DNA of 64,000 bases from Burkholderiales bacterium 70-64 (GTDB lineage: Bacteria > Pseudomonadota > Gammaproteobacteria > Burkholderiales > Burkholderiaceae_E), in contig MKUQ01000033.1 of NCBI GenBank assembly GCA_001898645.1, forward strand, positions 102,205 through 166,204. The letters run 5' to 3'. Under the pieces are notes generated by a model. That model searched no databases and was not told the origin of the DNA. It saw only the letters and a list, made by a program, of their open reading frames with translations. The stretch's first letter is position 1, and every line of letters begins with the position of its first letter. Positions 37,994 to 47,098 of this stretch are shown piece after piece. The translations under genes and the position numbers were made by a program.

Positions 37994-38147
37994 ACACACG
38001 CTCGCGCTGAGCTTCCCGCCGATCACTCGACGCGCCGGTCGCGGCAGGGCGCCGCGTGCCCGCTCGTGGCCGGTACGCGGCGAGAAGGGGGTAAGGGAGC
38101 AATCCGAATGGACGCCCAGTCAATCGCCCGGGCGCGCCCCGGCGCGC

Positions 38148-38193
38148 TTGACAGTCGCCCCGGGGAGGTGATTGAATGACTGTTCAATTAAGG
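38148..38193 (+). promoter_or_regulatory. Promoter and TetR-type operator of the ABC importer operon
   Basis: TTGACA at 38148-38153 and TTGAAT at 38172-38177, spaced by 18 nt, form a promoter. Directly over the -10 lies ATTGAATGACTGTTCAATTA (38171-38190), with ATTGAA and TTCAAT as inverted arms around TGACTG. It aligns with four other sites near the ligase, BadI, thioesterase and TetR genes. A strong purine-rich Shine-Dalgarno (38191-38201) follows. Repressor occupancy here should block transcription. Confidence 0.6.
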
Positions 38194-38209
38194 GAGGGGG
38201 AGACAACAC

Positions 38210-39406
38210 ATGAAGGATTCCCGGAGGGTCATGATCGTCCTCGGCCTGTCGGCGGTTGCAGTGTCGGCAGCGCTGGCCACGAGCGCGTGGGCCGCCAAGG
38301 AACCCCTGAAGATCGGCGTCCCGACGGCGCTGACCGGAACCTACGCCCAGCTCGGCGACGAGGCGAAGCGCGCGGTCGAGTTCGCGGTCAACGAGGCCAA
38401 CGCTGCCGGCGGCGTCGACGGCAGGAAGGTCGAGGTGCGCTTCCTCGACACCGAGGCCAAGCCCGAGCTGGCCCGCCAGCAGGCCGAGAAGCTCGCCCTG
38501 GAGGGATACAACATCATGACGGCGACGATCGCCTCGGGCGAGGTCCTCGCCATCGGGCCGATGCTCAACCGCTGGAACGCCCTGTATGTCGCCACGATCA
38601 ACAAGGCGAACGACATCACGGGCAAGCAGTGCCAGCGCAGGCTGTTCCGGGTCAACCGGCCAGATTATTCCGATGCCGCGGCGATCCAGCCGTGGCTGGC
38701 CACGCGATCGGAAGGAAAGTGGGCCATCGTGGCGGCCGACACCGCCTGGGGCAGGAACTCGGGCGAGAGCTTCGGCAAGGCAGCCGCCGCGACGGGGAAG
38801 ACCATCGTCTCCGAGAACTATCCGCCTTTCGGAAGCAACGATTATGCGGCGCACATCCAGAAAGTCCTGGATTCGGGCGCCCAGGGCATGTGGGTCGCGC
38901 TGGCCGGCCGCGATGCGATCACCTTCGCGCGCCAGGCCAAGCAGTTCGGCCTGTTCGACAAGGTCGTCACCGGCGGCGTCAGCTTCACCACCGACGGCAC
39001 CGTCAAGGTCCTCGGCGACATCGCCAAGGGCATCCACACGATCATCAACTACAGCTCGACCCTCGACACTCCCGCCAACAGGAAGTTCGTCGCCGACTGG
39101 GCCAAGGCCTATCCGGACGATGCGCCGACCAACTTCCAGGGCGAAACCTACATCGGCATGCAGGTGATCTTCCAGGCGGTCAGGAAGGCGGGCAGCGTCA
39201 AGCCGGCAGACGTCGCGAAGGCGATGTCGGGCGGAACCTTCGAGACCATCCTCGGCACCCAGAGGATGCGCAAGGAGGACAACCAGCTCGTCGGTCCCAA
39301 CTTCTTCGGCGTCGTCGAATCCACGAAAGGGAAGTTGCAGCCCGTCGTCAAGTTGACGGTCCCGGCCGAGGCCGCCACGCCCGTCGACGACAGCTGCAAG
39401 TTCTGA
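38210..39406 (+). CDS. ABC transporter substrate-binding protein (branched-chain/aromatic-acid type)
   Basis: A 398-residue periplasmic binding protein of the LivJ/HmgX type. The signal peptide (IVLGLSAVAVSAALATSAWA) precedes LKIGVPTALTGTYAQLGDEA, the family start. Ligand-facing blocks follow, such as GIGVAADTAWGRNS-like VAADTAWGRNSGES. Context with a CoA-transferase and alicyclic acid genes under the same operator suggests it binds a cyclic carboxylic acid rather than leucine. It heads a five-gene transporter set, each member overlapping or close to the next. Confidence 0.85.
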   Translation: MKDSRRVMIVLGLSAVAVSAALATSAWAAKEPLKIGVPTALTGTYAQLGDEAKRAVEFAVNEANAAGGVDGRKVEVRFLDTEAKPELARQQAEKLALEGYNIMTATIASGEVLAIGPMLNRWNALYVATINKANDITGKQCQRRLFRVNRPDYSDAAAIQPWLATRSEGKWAIVAADTAWGRNSGESFGKAAAATGKTIVSENYPPFGSNDYAAHIQKVLDSGAQGMWVALAGRDAITFARQAKQFGLFDKVVTGGVSFTTDGTVKVLGDIAKGIHTIINYSSTLDTPANRKFVADWAKAYPDDAPTNFQGETYIGMQVIFQAVRKAGSVKPADVAKAMSGGTFETILGTQRMRKEDNQLVGPNFFGVVESTKGKLQPVVKLTVPAEAATPVDDSCKF

Positions 39407-39491
39407 CCTTCAGGATCCGTTCCGCGGCGGCGGAGGAGCCGGCCGGGTGGCCGGCATCCCCGCGGTCGGGAAGGGGCGGGGGCATGGCACG

Positions 39492-40337
39492 ATGGTTCAG
39501 ATCGTCAACGGCTTGGTCTACGGCAGCTTTCTCTACGTGCTTGCCGTCGGGCTCGTCCTGATCTTCGGGCTGCGGCGCGTCACGAACTTCGCGCACGGCA
39601 GCTTCTTCATGCTGGGCGCGTACGTCTCGTATGCCGCTGCGGCTCATCTCGGCTTCTGGACGGGCATGGTGGTATCGGTCGCCGTGCTGGCACTCCTGGG
39701 TGTCCTGCTCGACCGTTTCGTCTTCCGGCCGCTTGCCGGCGAGGAGCCGATCGTCAGCCTGCTGGTGACGTTCGGGCTGCTGTTCGTCCTGGAGGATGCC
39801 GTCCGGACAATCTGGGGCAAGGACTTCATCTCGGTGGCGGCACCCGAGGCGCTGGCCGGATCCGTGACGATGTTCGGCTCGCAGTTTCCGGTCTACCGGC
39901 TGTTCGTCATCGCCGTGGCCGTGGTCGTCGCCCTGGCGCTCGCGCTCTGGCTTCGCTCGACGCGCGTCGGCTTGTACGTGCGGGCCTCCAGCGTCGACCC
40001 GGTGACCACCGGCATGCAGGGGGTCGACACCGATCGCCTGAGCGCGCTCGTCGTGGCCATCGGAACCGGGCTCGCGGGGCTGTCGGGCACGATCGCCGGA
40101 CCGCTGATGGCGCTCTCTCCGTCGATGGGAGCCTACATCATCATCGATTGCTTCATCGTGGTCGTCACCGGAGGGTTGACGAGCTTCGCCGGCGCATTCG
40201 TGGCCGCGCTCGTGATCGGGCAGTTCCACAACCTGGGGCTGGTCTACGTCCCGGAGATCGCTTCGGTGATTCCGCTGCTGATCATGGGGGCGGTGCTGGG
40301 GCTGCGTCCGCAGGGCCTTGCGGGGCAGGGCAGATGA
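39492..40337 (+). CDS. Branched-chain-type ABC transporter permease LivH-like
   Basis: A 281-residue inner-membrane permease with about eight helices, such as LVYGSFLYVLAVGLVLIFGL at the start and IPLLIMGAVLGLRP at the end. RRVTNFAHGSFFMLGAYV is the LivH family signature. It forms half of the pore with the LivM-like protein. ATG 39492 was chosen because the hydrophobic family N-terminus starts directly after it; the longer frame adds a Gly-rich leader. Confidence 0.85.
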   Translation: MVQIVNGLVYGSFLYVLAVGLVLIFGLRRVTNFAHGSFFMLGAYVSYAAAAHLGFWTGMVVSVAVLALLGVLLDRFVFRPLAGEEPIVSLLVTFGLLFVLEDAVRTIWGKDFISVAAPEALAGSVTMFGSQFPVYRLFVIAVAVVVALALALWLRSTRVGLYVRASSVDPVTTGMQGVDTDRLSALVVAIGTGLAGLSGTIAGPLMALSPSMGAYIIIDCFIVVVTGGLTSFAGAFVAALVIGQFHNLGLVYVPEIASVIPLLIMGAVLGLRPQGLAGQGR

Positions 40338-41353
40338 GCGGCGTCGTTTCGCCGCGCGGATCCGCGGTCCCCGCTCCGGCTGTCGCGCCCGCTGCCCGGG
40401 TGCCGCGGTTCCTGGCCGCGGCCGCCCTCGCCGCCGCCGCAGGCTTCGCGGTTCCCCTGGTGGTGAGCTCGCAGCTTGCGCTGACGCTGATGACGCAGGC
40501 GGTGATCTACGCGATCCTCGCGATCTCGATCGGCTTCCTGATCCGCCAGAACGGCCTGACGAGCTTCGGCCACGCGGCCTTCTTCGGCATGGCGGCCTAC
40601 CTGCTGGCGTTGAACGGGAAGTTCGGCGCGATATCCGCCGAACTGGTGGTCCTGGCGGCCGTCGCGCTGCCTGCGGTGCTTGCGTTCCTCGTCGGCCTGG
40701 TCATCGTGCGTCTGCCTGCGTTGTCGTTTTCCATGCTCACGCTCGCGGGCGCCCAGTCGCTGCACGAGCTCATGCTGCGCTGGCGCGAGCTGGCCAACGG
40801 CGACGACGGCATGCCGGTCCGGCTTCCGTCCACGCTGTTCGGCGTCGACATCGACGTGTTCCAGTCGCCGTCGAGCATGTTCGTCGTCTGCTGGGTCGCT
40901 CTGGTCGGGGTCGTTGCGTTGCTGACCCTCCTGGCCGGAAGCCACTTCGGCGTCCTGACGGTGGCCATCCGCGAGAACGAGGAGCGTGCGCGCTATGTCG
41001 GCTACCGCACGGTGGTGCCGCGCGCGCTGGTGTTCGCGCTCTCGGGCGCGATCGGGGGGCTCGCCGGCGTGCTGTTCGCGCTCTACAACGGCTTCGTGAC
41101 GCCGGGTGCGCTTCACTGGAGCCTGTCCGGCGAGGGGCTGATCATGGCCGTGATCGGCGGCACCCACACGATCTGGGGCCCCGCACTCGGCGCGGTGATC
41201 TTCTTCATCGTCAAGAATGCGGCCGGTGACCTCACGGAGCACTGGCCGGCCATCATCGGGACAACGCTGATCGTGGTCACCGTGCTGGTTCCCCAGGGGA
41301 TCAGCGGCCTGGTGGCGCGGTTCACCGCACGCGCCGCCGCGGGCAAGCCATGA
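40334..41353 (+). CDS. Branched-chain-type ABC transporter permease LivM-like
   Basis: A 339-residue permease. After an N-terminal Pro/Ala-rich tail come about nine helices. GLTSFGHAAFFGMAAYL and the coupling-loop sequence AIRENEERARYVGY, which contacts the ATPase, are LivM marks. ATG 40334 overlaps the LivH stop (ATGA), and the next ATPase start overlaps its stop. Confidence 0.85.
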   Translation: MSGVVSPRGSAVPAPAVAPAARVPRFLAAAALAAAAGFAVPLVVSSQLALTLMTQAVIYAILAISIGFLIRQNGLTSFGHAAFFGMAAYLLALNGKFGAISAELVVLAAVALPAVLAFLVGLVIVRLPALSFSMLTLAGAQSLHELMLRWRELANGDDGMPVRLPSTLFGVDIDVFQSPSSMFVVCWVALVGVVALLTLLAGSHFGVLTVAIRENEERARYVGYRTVVPRALVFALSGAIGGLAGVLFALYNGFVTPGALHWSLSGEGLIMAVIGGTHTIWGPALGAVIFFIVKNAAGDLTEHWPAIIGTTLIVVTVLVPQGISGLVARFTARAAAGKP

Positions 41354-42060
41354 CCGCCTTCGCGCTCGAGGGTGTCGGCCTGGTCCGCCGCTACGGCGGC
41401 TTCACCGCCCTGGACGACGTGTCGCTGCGGCTCGAGCCGGGCGAGATCCGCGGCCTCATCGGGCCGAACGGAGCCGGCAAGTCGACGCTGATGGACACGC
41501 TCTGCGGGCGGGGCGGGTCCACGGGCGGAAGGGTCGTATTGAAGGGGCGCGACATCAGCGGGCTTTCGGCCGAAGCGCGCCGCCGCGCGGGCCTCGCGCG
41601 GTCGTTCCAGAAGACCAACATCTTCCCGGCGCTCACGGTGAAGGAGCAGGTCGCGCTGGCCGCCCGGGCGGCCGAGACCGACAACACGGACGAGGTGCTC
41701 GATGCGCTCGGGCTGTCGCATCTCGCGCGGCATCGCGCCGCCGACATCGCCTACGGCGATCAGCGCCGGCTCGACCTCGCCCTTGCGCTGGTCGGGCGCC
41801 CTTCGGTGCTGCTGCTCGACGAGCCCGCCGCGGGCCTGTCGATCAAGGAATCCATCGTGCTGGCGCGGCTGCTCAAGGACCTCGCCGGCAGTTGGAACGT
41901 CACGGTCCTTCTGGTCGAGCACGACATGGAGGTGATCTTCACGGTCTCGGACCGGATCACCGTGCTGAACCTCGGCAAGGTCCTCGCAGAGGGGACGCGC
42001 GAGGAAATCCGCGCCAATCCGGAAGTGGTGCGGGCCTACCTCGGATCGAGCGTCTCATGA
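41350..42060 (+). CDS. ABC transporter ATPase LivG-like
   Basis: A 236-residue ATPase. Walker A is GPNGAGKST, the C-loop region is reduced to AYGDQRRLDLALAL in place of the canonical LSGGQ as is usual for LivG, Walker B is VLLLDEPAAGLS, and the H-loop is VEHDMEVIF. ATGA overlaps link it to the permease and to the LivF-like ATPase. Confidence 0.88.
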   Translation: MTAFALEGVGLVRRYGGFTALDDVSLRLEPGEIRGLIGPNGAGKSTLMDTLCGRGGSTGGRVVLKGRDISGLSAEARRRAGLARSFQKTNIFPALTVKEQVALAARAAETDNTDEVLDALGLSHLARHRAADIAYGDQRRLDLALALVGRPSVLLLDEPAAGLSIKESIVLARLLKDLAGSWNVTVLLVEHDMEVIFTVSDRITVLNLGKVLAEGTREEIRANPEVVRAYLGSSVS

Positions 42061-42752
42061 CGCTGCTCAGCCTCGAGGGGGTGGACGGCTACTACGGCGG
42101 GGCGAGGATCCTCAACGGCGTCTCGCTCGACGTTCGCCGCGGCGAACGGGTCGCCATCCTGGGGCGCAACGGCGTCGGCAAGACCACGGTCGTCAACACC
42201 TGCCTCGGCATCGCCCGGGTCCGCGCCGGCCGGATCGCGTTTTGCGGGCAGCCGCAGACCGCGATCAGGCACTTCACCGCCGCGAGGTCGGGCATCGCGG
42301 TCGTGCCGCAGGGACGCCGGATCGTTCCCGGGCTGACGGTTCGCGAGAACCTTGCGCTGGGTGCGGCGGTCGGGCGTCCCGGGCCATGGAATTTCGACAC
42401 GGTCTGCGAGTTGTTTCCGATCCTGAGGGAACGCGCCGATACCCCCGGCACCGCCATGAGCGGCGGCCAGCAACAGATGCTTGCCATCGGCCGCGCGCTG
42501 ATGGCCAATCCCGAGCTGCTGATTCTCGACGAGCCGAGCGAGGGCCTGGCGCCGGTGATCGTCGACGAGCTCGCAGCCACTCTCGTCCGCCTTGCTTCCG
42601 GGAATGCCAGCATCCTGCTGATCGAGCAGAACTTCAGCCTCGTCCACCGGGTGGCGCAGCGCTACTACGTGCTCTCGAAGGGCTCGGTCGTCGAGGAGGG
42701 GAGCGTCGAGGGCATGTCGATGGACGACCTGAAGAAGCACGTCGCGGTGTGA
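42057..42752 (+). CDS. ABC transporter ATPase LivF-like
   Basis: A 231-residue ATPase completing the importer. Walker A is GRNGVGKTT, the signature is MSGGQQQMLAIGRAL, Walker B is LLILDEPSEGLAP, and the switch region is LLIEQNFSL. The LivF family is recognisable by YGGARILNGVSLDV at the start. The last codons overlap the start of the CoA-transferase gene. Confidence 0.88.
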   Translation: MTLLSLEGVDGYYGGARILNGVSLDVRRGERVAILGRNGVGKTTVVNTCLGIARVRAGRIAFCGQPQTAIRHFTAARSGIAVVPQGRRIVPGLTVRENLALGAAVGRPGPWNFDTVCELFPILRERADTPGTAMSGGQQQMLAIGRALMANPELLILDEPSEGLAPVIVDELAATLVRLASGNASILLIEQNFSLVHRVAQRYYVLSKGSVVEEGSVEGMSMDDLKKHVAV

Positions 42753-43903
42753 CCCCGATCGCCACGCAATCGTCCGCTGCGCTGCCGCTCGCCGGAATCA
42801 GGGTCCTCGACTTCTCCAACCTGCTTCCGGGGCCGCTGGCGAGCCTGTTGCTTGCCGAGGCGGGCGCCGAGGTCATCAAGGTCGAGCGGCCCGGCAGCGG
42901 CGACGAAATGCGCGGCTACGAACCGGGGTGGGACGACGCGAGCGGCAATTTCGCGCTCCTGAATCGCGGCAAGACGAGCCTGTGCGCCGACCTGAAGGAC
43001 GACGGCGACCGTTCTCACGTTCGCGCGCTCGCGCGCTCGGCCGACGTGGTGATCGAGCAGTTCCGGCCCGGTGTCATGGAGCGCCTCGGCCTCGGCTACG
43101 AGACCCTGAGCGAGGGCAATCCCGGGCTGATCTACTGCTCGATCACCGGCTACGGGCAGTCCGGGGAGCGCTCCATGAAGGCGGGGCACGACCTCAACTA
43201 CATGGCCGAGACCGGAGTCCTGGGCCTGGCCCGGGCAAGCGACGGTGCGCCGGCCCTGCCGCCGGTCCTGGCTGCCGACATCGGCGCAGGGGCCTATCCG
43301 GCCGTCATCAACATCCTGCTCGCCTTGCAGAAGCGCGCGGCCACCGGACGCGGCTGCCATCTCGATGTCGCGATGTCCGACAATCTCTTCACCTTCGCCT
43401 ACTGGGGGATATCCGCGGGCCTCGCCGGCGGGCGGTGGCCGCGCCCGGGCGGCGAGCTGACGACCGGCGGCTCGCCGCGCTACCGCATCTACCGCACTGC
43501 CGACGGCGAGTACCTGGCGGTCGCGCCGATCGAGGAACGGTTCTGGCAGGTCTTCTGCGACAGGATCGGGCTCGCCCCGGCCGATCGCGACGACCGGCCC
43601 GATCCGGCGGCGACCATCCGCAAGGTCGCCGAACGCATCGCGGCCCGCAGCGGCGCCGAATGGCGTGAGCGCTTTGCCGGTGCCGATGCCTGCGTATCGG
43701 TCGTCGACTCCCTGCAGCAGGCGCTCGCCCATCCCGCCTTCGCGGAGCGCGGCCTGTTCGACCGGGTCGTGGCGGGGCGGGGCACGCGCATGCCGGCCTT
43801 GCCGGTCCCGATCGCCGACTGCCTGCGCGACCCGGCCGCCGAGCGCCCGTTTCCGGCGCTCGACCCCACCGGCCGGCGCAAGCGGTGGACGGATGCGCGC
43901 TGA
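42749..43903 (+). CDS. CaiB/BaiF family CoA-transferase
   Basis: A 384-residue type III CoA-transferase, which moves CoA from one acyl-CoA to another carboxylic acid. LPLAGIRVLDFSNLLPGP is the family start, VIKVERPGSGDEMR and CSITGYGQSG are conserved blocks, and the catalytic Asp is expected in the NYMAETG-preceding AGHDLNY segment. Being the last gene of the importer operon, it probably activates the acid just imported, in parallel with the two AMP-forming ligases. GTG 42749 overlaps the LivF stop. The next gene converges 27 nt away. Confidence 0.85.
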   Translation: MTPIATQSSAALPLAGIRVLDFSNLLPGPLASLLLAEAGAEVIKVERPGSGDEMRGYEPGWDDASGNFALLNRGKTSLCADLKDDGDRSHVRALARSADVVIEQFRPGVMERLGLGYETLSEGNPGLIYCSITGYGQSGERSMKAGHDLNYMAETGVLGLARASDGAPALPPVLAADIGAGAYPAVINILLALQKRAATGRGCHLDVAMSDNLFTFAYWGISAGLAGGRWPRPGGELTTGGSPRYRIYRTADGEYLAVAPIEERFWQVFCDRIGLAPADRDDRPDPAATIRKVAERIAARSGAEWRERFAGADACVSVVDSLQQALAHPAFAERGLFDRVVAGRGTRMPALPVPIADCLRDPAAERPFPALDPTGRRKRWTDAR

Positions 43904-43930
43904 CGACCGCTGCGCCCGCGTGGGCAGGCC

Positions 43931-45574
43931 CTAATTCCGGCGTTGCTTCGCCATCTCCCGAAGCGCGAACTTCTGGATCTTTCCGGACGGCGTCGCCGGC
44001 ATCGCATCGAGGACCTCGAGCCGTTCGGGCAGGTACTCCGTGGCGAGCTTCCGTGCCTTCAGGAAGCCGATCATGGACGCGAAATCCAGGCTCTGGCCGG
44101 GCCTGGTGACCACGAATGCGCACGCCCGTTCGCCGAGGCGCTCGTCGGGATAGCCGACGATCGCCGCCTGCGCGACGGCCGGGTGCCGATAGAGCAGCGC
44201 CTCGATCTCGACGACCGGGATGTTCTCGCCGCCCCGGATGATGACGTCCTTGCTGCGGCCGCTGATCCGGATGTAGCCGCGTTCGTCGAGAGAGGCCAGG
44301 TCGCCGGTATCGAACCAGCCGTCGGCATCCGTGCTGTTCAGGTTCGCGCGCTTGAGGTAGCCGCCGAAGTTCGAGCAGCCGCGAACCAGCAGGTTCCCGA
44401 TCGTTCCGGCCGGAAGCGGCCGGCCCTGCGAATCCACGACGCGAACCTCCATGCCGGGCAACGGGCAGCCGTCGGTGCTCGCCGATCGTTCATCCTCGTC
44501 GTCGAGCAGAGTCGTCGTCACCGCACCGTTCTCGGTCATGCCCCAGGCGGAGACGATCTTGGCGCCCAGGGCGGCGCGGGCCTGCTCGACCAGCGGCCCG
44601 GGAATCGGGGCGCCCGCGCACAGGAAGGTGCGCAGGCTGGGGACGGCCTTGCCGGACTGCGACACGGTTCGCGCCAGGTCGCTCAGGAAGGGCGTGGAGG
44701 CCATCGTGAAGGTAGCCCCCTCGTCGCGGGTCAGGTCCGCGGCACGGCCGGGATCCCAGATGTCGAGCAACACGGCGCGGGCCTGGAGCATGATCGGCAT
44801 CACGAGGCCATAGAGGAAGCCGGTCTGATGGGCCATCGGCGAAGCCATCAGCACCACGTCGTCGCCGCCGAGCCGCATGCGTGCAGCATAGGGAACGATG
44901 TTCGCCATCGCAGTGTTGGCCGAGTGCATGACGCCCTTCGGCTCTCCGGTCGTGCCCGACGTGTAGATCAACTGCATCACGTCGTCCGGCCCCGGGCGGC
45001 CGCGCGCGAGGACGTCGCTCGCATCGGGCTCGCTCTCCCAGGCCGGCGCCGTCAGGCGTGCCTCGAAGCTGTCCGGGCCTTCGCCGCCGACGGCCAGCAC
45101 GTGGCTCAGGTCCGGCAGATCGGGCTGCAGTCCGCGAAGCATCCGCTCGAAGTCGAACCCGCGGAACCTCTTCGGCACGATGGCCACCCTGCTTCGGGCG
45201 TGTGCGAGCATGAAGGACAGCTCGCGTTCGCGGAAGATGTGCATCAGCGGATTCATCACCGCGCCGATCCTCGAGCAGGCGAGGTAGGTCACGGTGAACT
45301 CCCACCAGTTCGGAAGCTGGCAGGAGACGACGTCGTTGCGCACCACGCCGAGGCGGGAGAGGCCGATCGCGGCTCGATCGGCGAGTGACGCCAATTCGCG
45401 GTAGGTGAGGCGGCGTCCGGCGCCGCGCTCCAGCGACGCCGCGACGAGCGCGATCCGGTCCGGAACATCCGCCACGCAGGAATCGAGATAATCGTTGATC
45501 GTGCGATCGCGCCAGTAACCCTGCCGGATCATCGAGGCGCGTCGCGGCGGGATGAGAATCGCGTCGAACTCCAT
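43931..45574 (-). CDS. aliA: Cyclohexanecarboxylate-CoA-ligase-like AMP-forming enzyme
   Basis: A 547-residue acyl-CoA synthetase. LIYTSGTTGEPKGV is the nucleotide-binding loop, WGMTENGAVTTT the AMP-contact, GWFDTGDLASLDERGYIRI the hinge region and SGKIQKF the catalytic lysine block. The N-terminus (PPRRASMIRQGYWRDRTIND) resembles what I recall of AliA from Rhodopseudomonas palustris, the cyclohexanecarboxylate-CoA ligase. It follows badI on the minus strand with a 77-bp gap and is probably in the same transcript. The alternative is a general cyclic or aromatic acid ligase. Confidence 0.75.
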   Translation of the reverse strand: MEFDAILIPPRRASMIRQGYWRDRTINDYLDSCVADVPDRIALVAASLERGAGRRLTYRELASLADRAAIGLSRLGVVRNDVVSCQLPNWWEFTVTYLACSRIGAVMNPLMHIFRERELSFMLAHARSRVAIVPKRFRGFDFERMLRGLQPDLPDLSHVLAVGGEGPDSFEARLTAPAWESEPDASDVLARGRPGPDDVMQLIYTSGTTGEPKGVMHSANTAMANIVPYAARMRLGGDDVVLMASPMAHQTGFLYGLVMPIMLQARAVLLDIWDPGRAADLTRDEGATFTMASTPFLSDLARTVSQSGKAVPSLRTFLCAGAPIPGPLVEQARAALGAKIVSAWGMTENGAVTTTLLDDEDERSASTDGCPLPGMEVRVVDSQGRPLPAGTIGNLLVRGCSNFGGYLKRANLNSTDADGWFDTGDLASLDERGYIRISGRSKDVIIRGGENIPVVEIEALLYRHPAVAQAAIVGYPDERLGERACAFVVTRPGQSLDFASMIGFLKARKLATEYLPERLEVLDAMPATPSGKIQKFALREMAKQRRN

Positions 45575-45651
45575 CGTGTGGCTCCCCGGGTCGTTCGGCC
45601 TCGCGCCGTGTCACGGTCCGCCGCGGAACTCCGTCCCGGCGCGCCGGCCGG

Positions 45652-46434
45652 CTATTTCGCGAATTTCCTGAACTCCGGCTTGCGCTTTTCCAGGTAGGCG
45701 CGAACGCCTTCGCGCGACTCCTCGGTGTCGTAGTACAGCTTCAGCGCGTACATGCCCATCCCCGCGATGCCCGCCTGGTGCGCCGTGTCCATGTTGAACG
45801 AGCGCTTGGCGATCGCGATGGCGGTCGGGCTCTTCTCCATGATCTCGTCGCACCACTTCTGCACCTCGGCGTCGAGCCGTTCGTGCGGCACCACCGCGTT
45901 CACCAGCCCCATCGCCAGCGCCTCGGCGGCGGAGTAGCGCCGGCACAGGTACCAGATCTCGCGGGCCTTCTTCTCGCCTACCACGCGCGCCAGGTAGGCG
46001 GTGCCGTAGCCCGGATCGACCGAGCCGACCTTGGGGCCGACCTGGCCGAACACCGCCTTTTCGGAGGCGATGGTGAAGTCGCAGATCGTGCACAGCACGT
46101 TGCCTCCGCCGATCGCGTAGCCCTGCACGCGCGCGATGACGGGCTTGGGCACGTCGCGGATCGCCGCGTGCAGCTCTTCCATCGGCAGGCCGATGGTGCC
46201 GCGGCCGTCGTACTGGCCCTCGTGCGCCGACTGGTCGCCGCCGGTGCAGAATGCGCGGTCGCCCGCGCCCGCCAGCACGATCGCCCCGATTGCCCGGTCG
46301 TAGCCGGCGCGGTTGATCGCGTGGATCAGCTCGTCGCAGGTCCGGCCGCGGAACGCGTTCATCTTGTCCGCGCGGTTGATGGTGATCCAGGCGGCGCCGT
46401 TGCGCACCTCGTACACGATGTCCTGGTAGTCCAT
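45652..46434 (-). CDS. badI: 2-ketocyclohexanecarboxyl-CoA hydrolase (BadI)
   Basis: A 260-residue crotonase-fold enzyme. It closely resembles R. palustris BadI, which opens the ring of 2-ketocyclohexanecarboxyl-CoA to pimeloyl-CoA: RADKMNAFRGRTCDELI, AFCTGGDQSAHEGQYDGRG, GYAIGGGNVLCTICD, FGQVGPKVGSVDPGYG and KRSFNMDTAHQAGIAGMGM match what I recall of that protein. The oxyanion-hole region is normal. ATG 46432-46434 follows a GAGGA Shine-Dalgarno; the upstream frame crosses the operator. It is the first gene of the minus-strand transcript with the ligase. Confidence 0.88.
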   Translation of the reverse strand: MDYQDIVYEVRNGAAWITINRADKMNAFRGRTCDELIHAINRAGYDRAIGAIVLAGAGDRAFCTGGDQSAHEGQYDGRGTIGLPMEELHAAIRDVPKPVIARVQGYAIGGGNVLCTICDFTIASEKAVFGQVGPKVGSVDPGYGTAYLARVVGEKKAREIWYLCRRYSAAEALAMGLVNAVVPHERLDAEVQKWCDEIMEKSPTAIAIAKRSFNMDTAHQAGIAGMGMYALKLYYDTEESREGVRAYLEKRKPEFRKFAK

Positions 46435-46458
46435 GTGACGTCCTCGAGCGACAGGTTC

Positions 46459-46488
46459 GTTGATCGAACGACCATTCAATTCAGTATA
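46459..46488 (-). promoter_or_regulatory. badI promoter -10 and TetR-type operator
   Basis: On the minus strand TATACT (46483-46488) is a good -10, preceded by TTTGCG. Immediately downstream lies ATTGAATGGTCGTTCGATCA (46461-46480), aligning with the other four operator copies. No strong -35 is visible at 17 nt. Position of the operator over the start site fits repression. Confidence 0.6.
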
Positions 46489-46531
46489 CGCAAACCGTCC
46501 GCATGGTGCAGCACGTGCGGCACCGGGGCGT

Positions 46532-46578
46532 TTGACACCATGGGATGCGCTCCCTAAAATGAATGAACGTTCAGTAAA
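46532..46578 (+). promoter_or_regulatory. Promoter and TetR-type operator of the thioesterase/dehydrogenase operon
   Basis: TTGACA (46532-46537) and TAAAAT (46555-46560) with exactly 17 nt between them are the strongest sigma-70 promoter in the window. TGAATGAACGTTCAGTAAA (46560-46578) overlaps the end of the -10 and the start site and contains the perfect 10-bp palindrome TGAACGTTCA. Together with the badI operator it lies in the divergent spacer of the two alicyclic transcripts. Confidence 0.7.
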
Positions 46579-46636
46579 TCATGCATCGAGGCCGATGCCC
46601 GCCGGGGATCGCGGCACGTGAGGTGGAGCAACCGGA

Positions 46637-47098
46637 ATGAAGAGCATGCCTTCGTCGGCGGTCCCGCCGGGGTTCGAGATCTGCCGGATCGCGGATGGGT
46701 GCTTCGCGGAATACGTCGGTCCGCTCTACGTACGTGAAGGCGAGCCGGCGCGCTTCGGGTTCCTGGCGCAGCCCCGCCACGGGAACGTCCACGAGGCTGT
46801 CCACGGCGGCATGCTGATGACGCTCGCCGACCAGGTTCTGGGGCTCACCGTGATGCAGGCCGTCGGGCTTGAGACGCCGGTGGTGACCGTGAGCCTGCAC
46901 TGCGACTTCGTCTCGGCGGCAAGGCCGGGCGACTGGATCGAGGGGGAGGCGACAATCACCCGGATGACCCGTTCGCTGATCTTCGTGCGCGGCAGCCTCG
47001 GCTGCGGCCGGAGCGTGGTGCTGTCGGCTGCCGGGGTATGGAAGAAGGTGTCTCATCCGCCTCGCCGGCAGGCGGGCATTCGGGAGCGCGAGTCATGA
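46637..47098 (+). CDS. PaaI-type acyl-CoA thioesterase
   Basis: A 153-residue hotdog thioesterase. NVHEAVHGGMLMTLADQVLG contains the HGG motif with the catalytic Asp further on, and VVTVSLHCDFVSAARPGDWI is the next family block. It hydrolyses acyl-CoA esters, maybe recovering CoA from dead-end products of the ring pathway. It is the first gene after the TTGACA promoter and is coupled to the acyl-CoA dehydrogenase by an ATGA overlap. Confidence 0.82.
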   Translation: MKSMPSSAVPPGFEICRIADGCFAEYVGPLYVREGEPARFGFLAQPRHGNVHEAVHGGMLMTLADQVLGLTVMQAVGLETPVVTVSLHCDFVSAARPGDWIEGEATITRMTRSLIFVRGSLGCGRSVVLSAAGVWKKVSHPPRRQAGIRERES

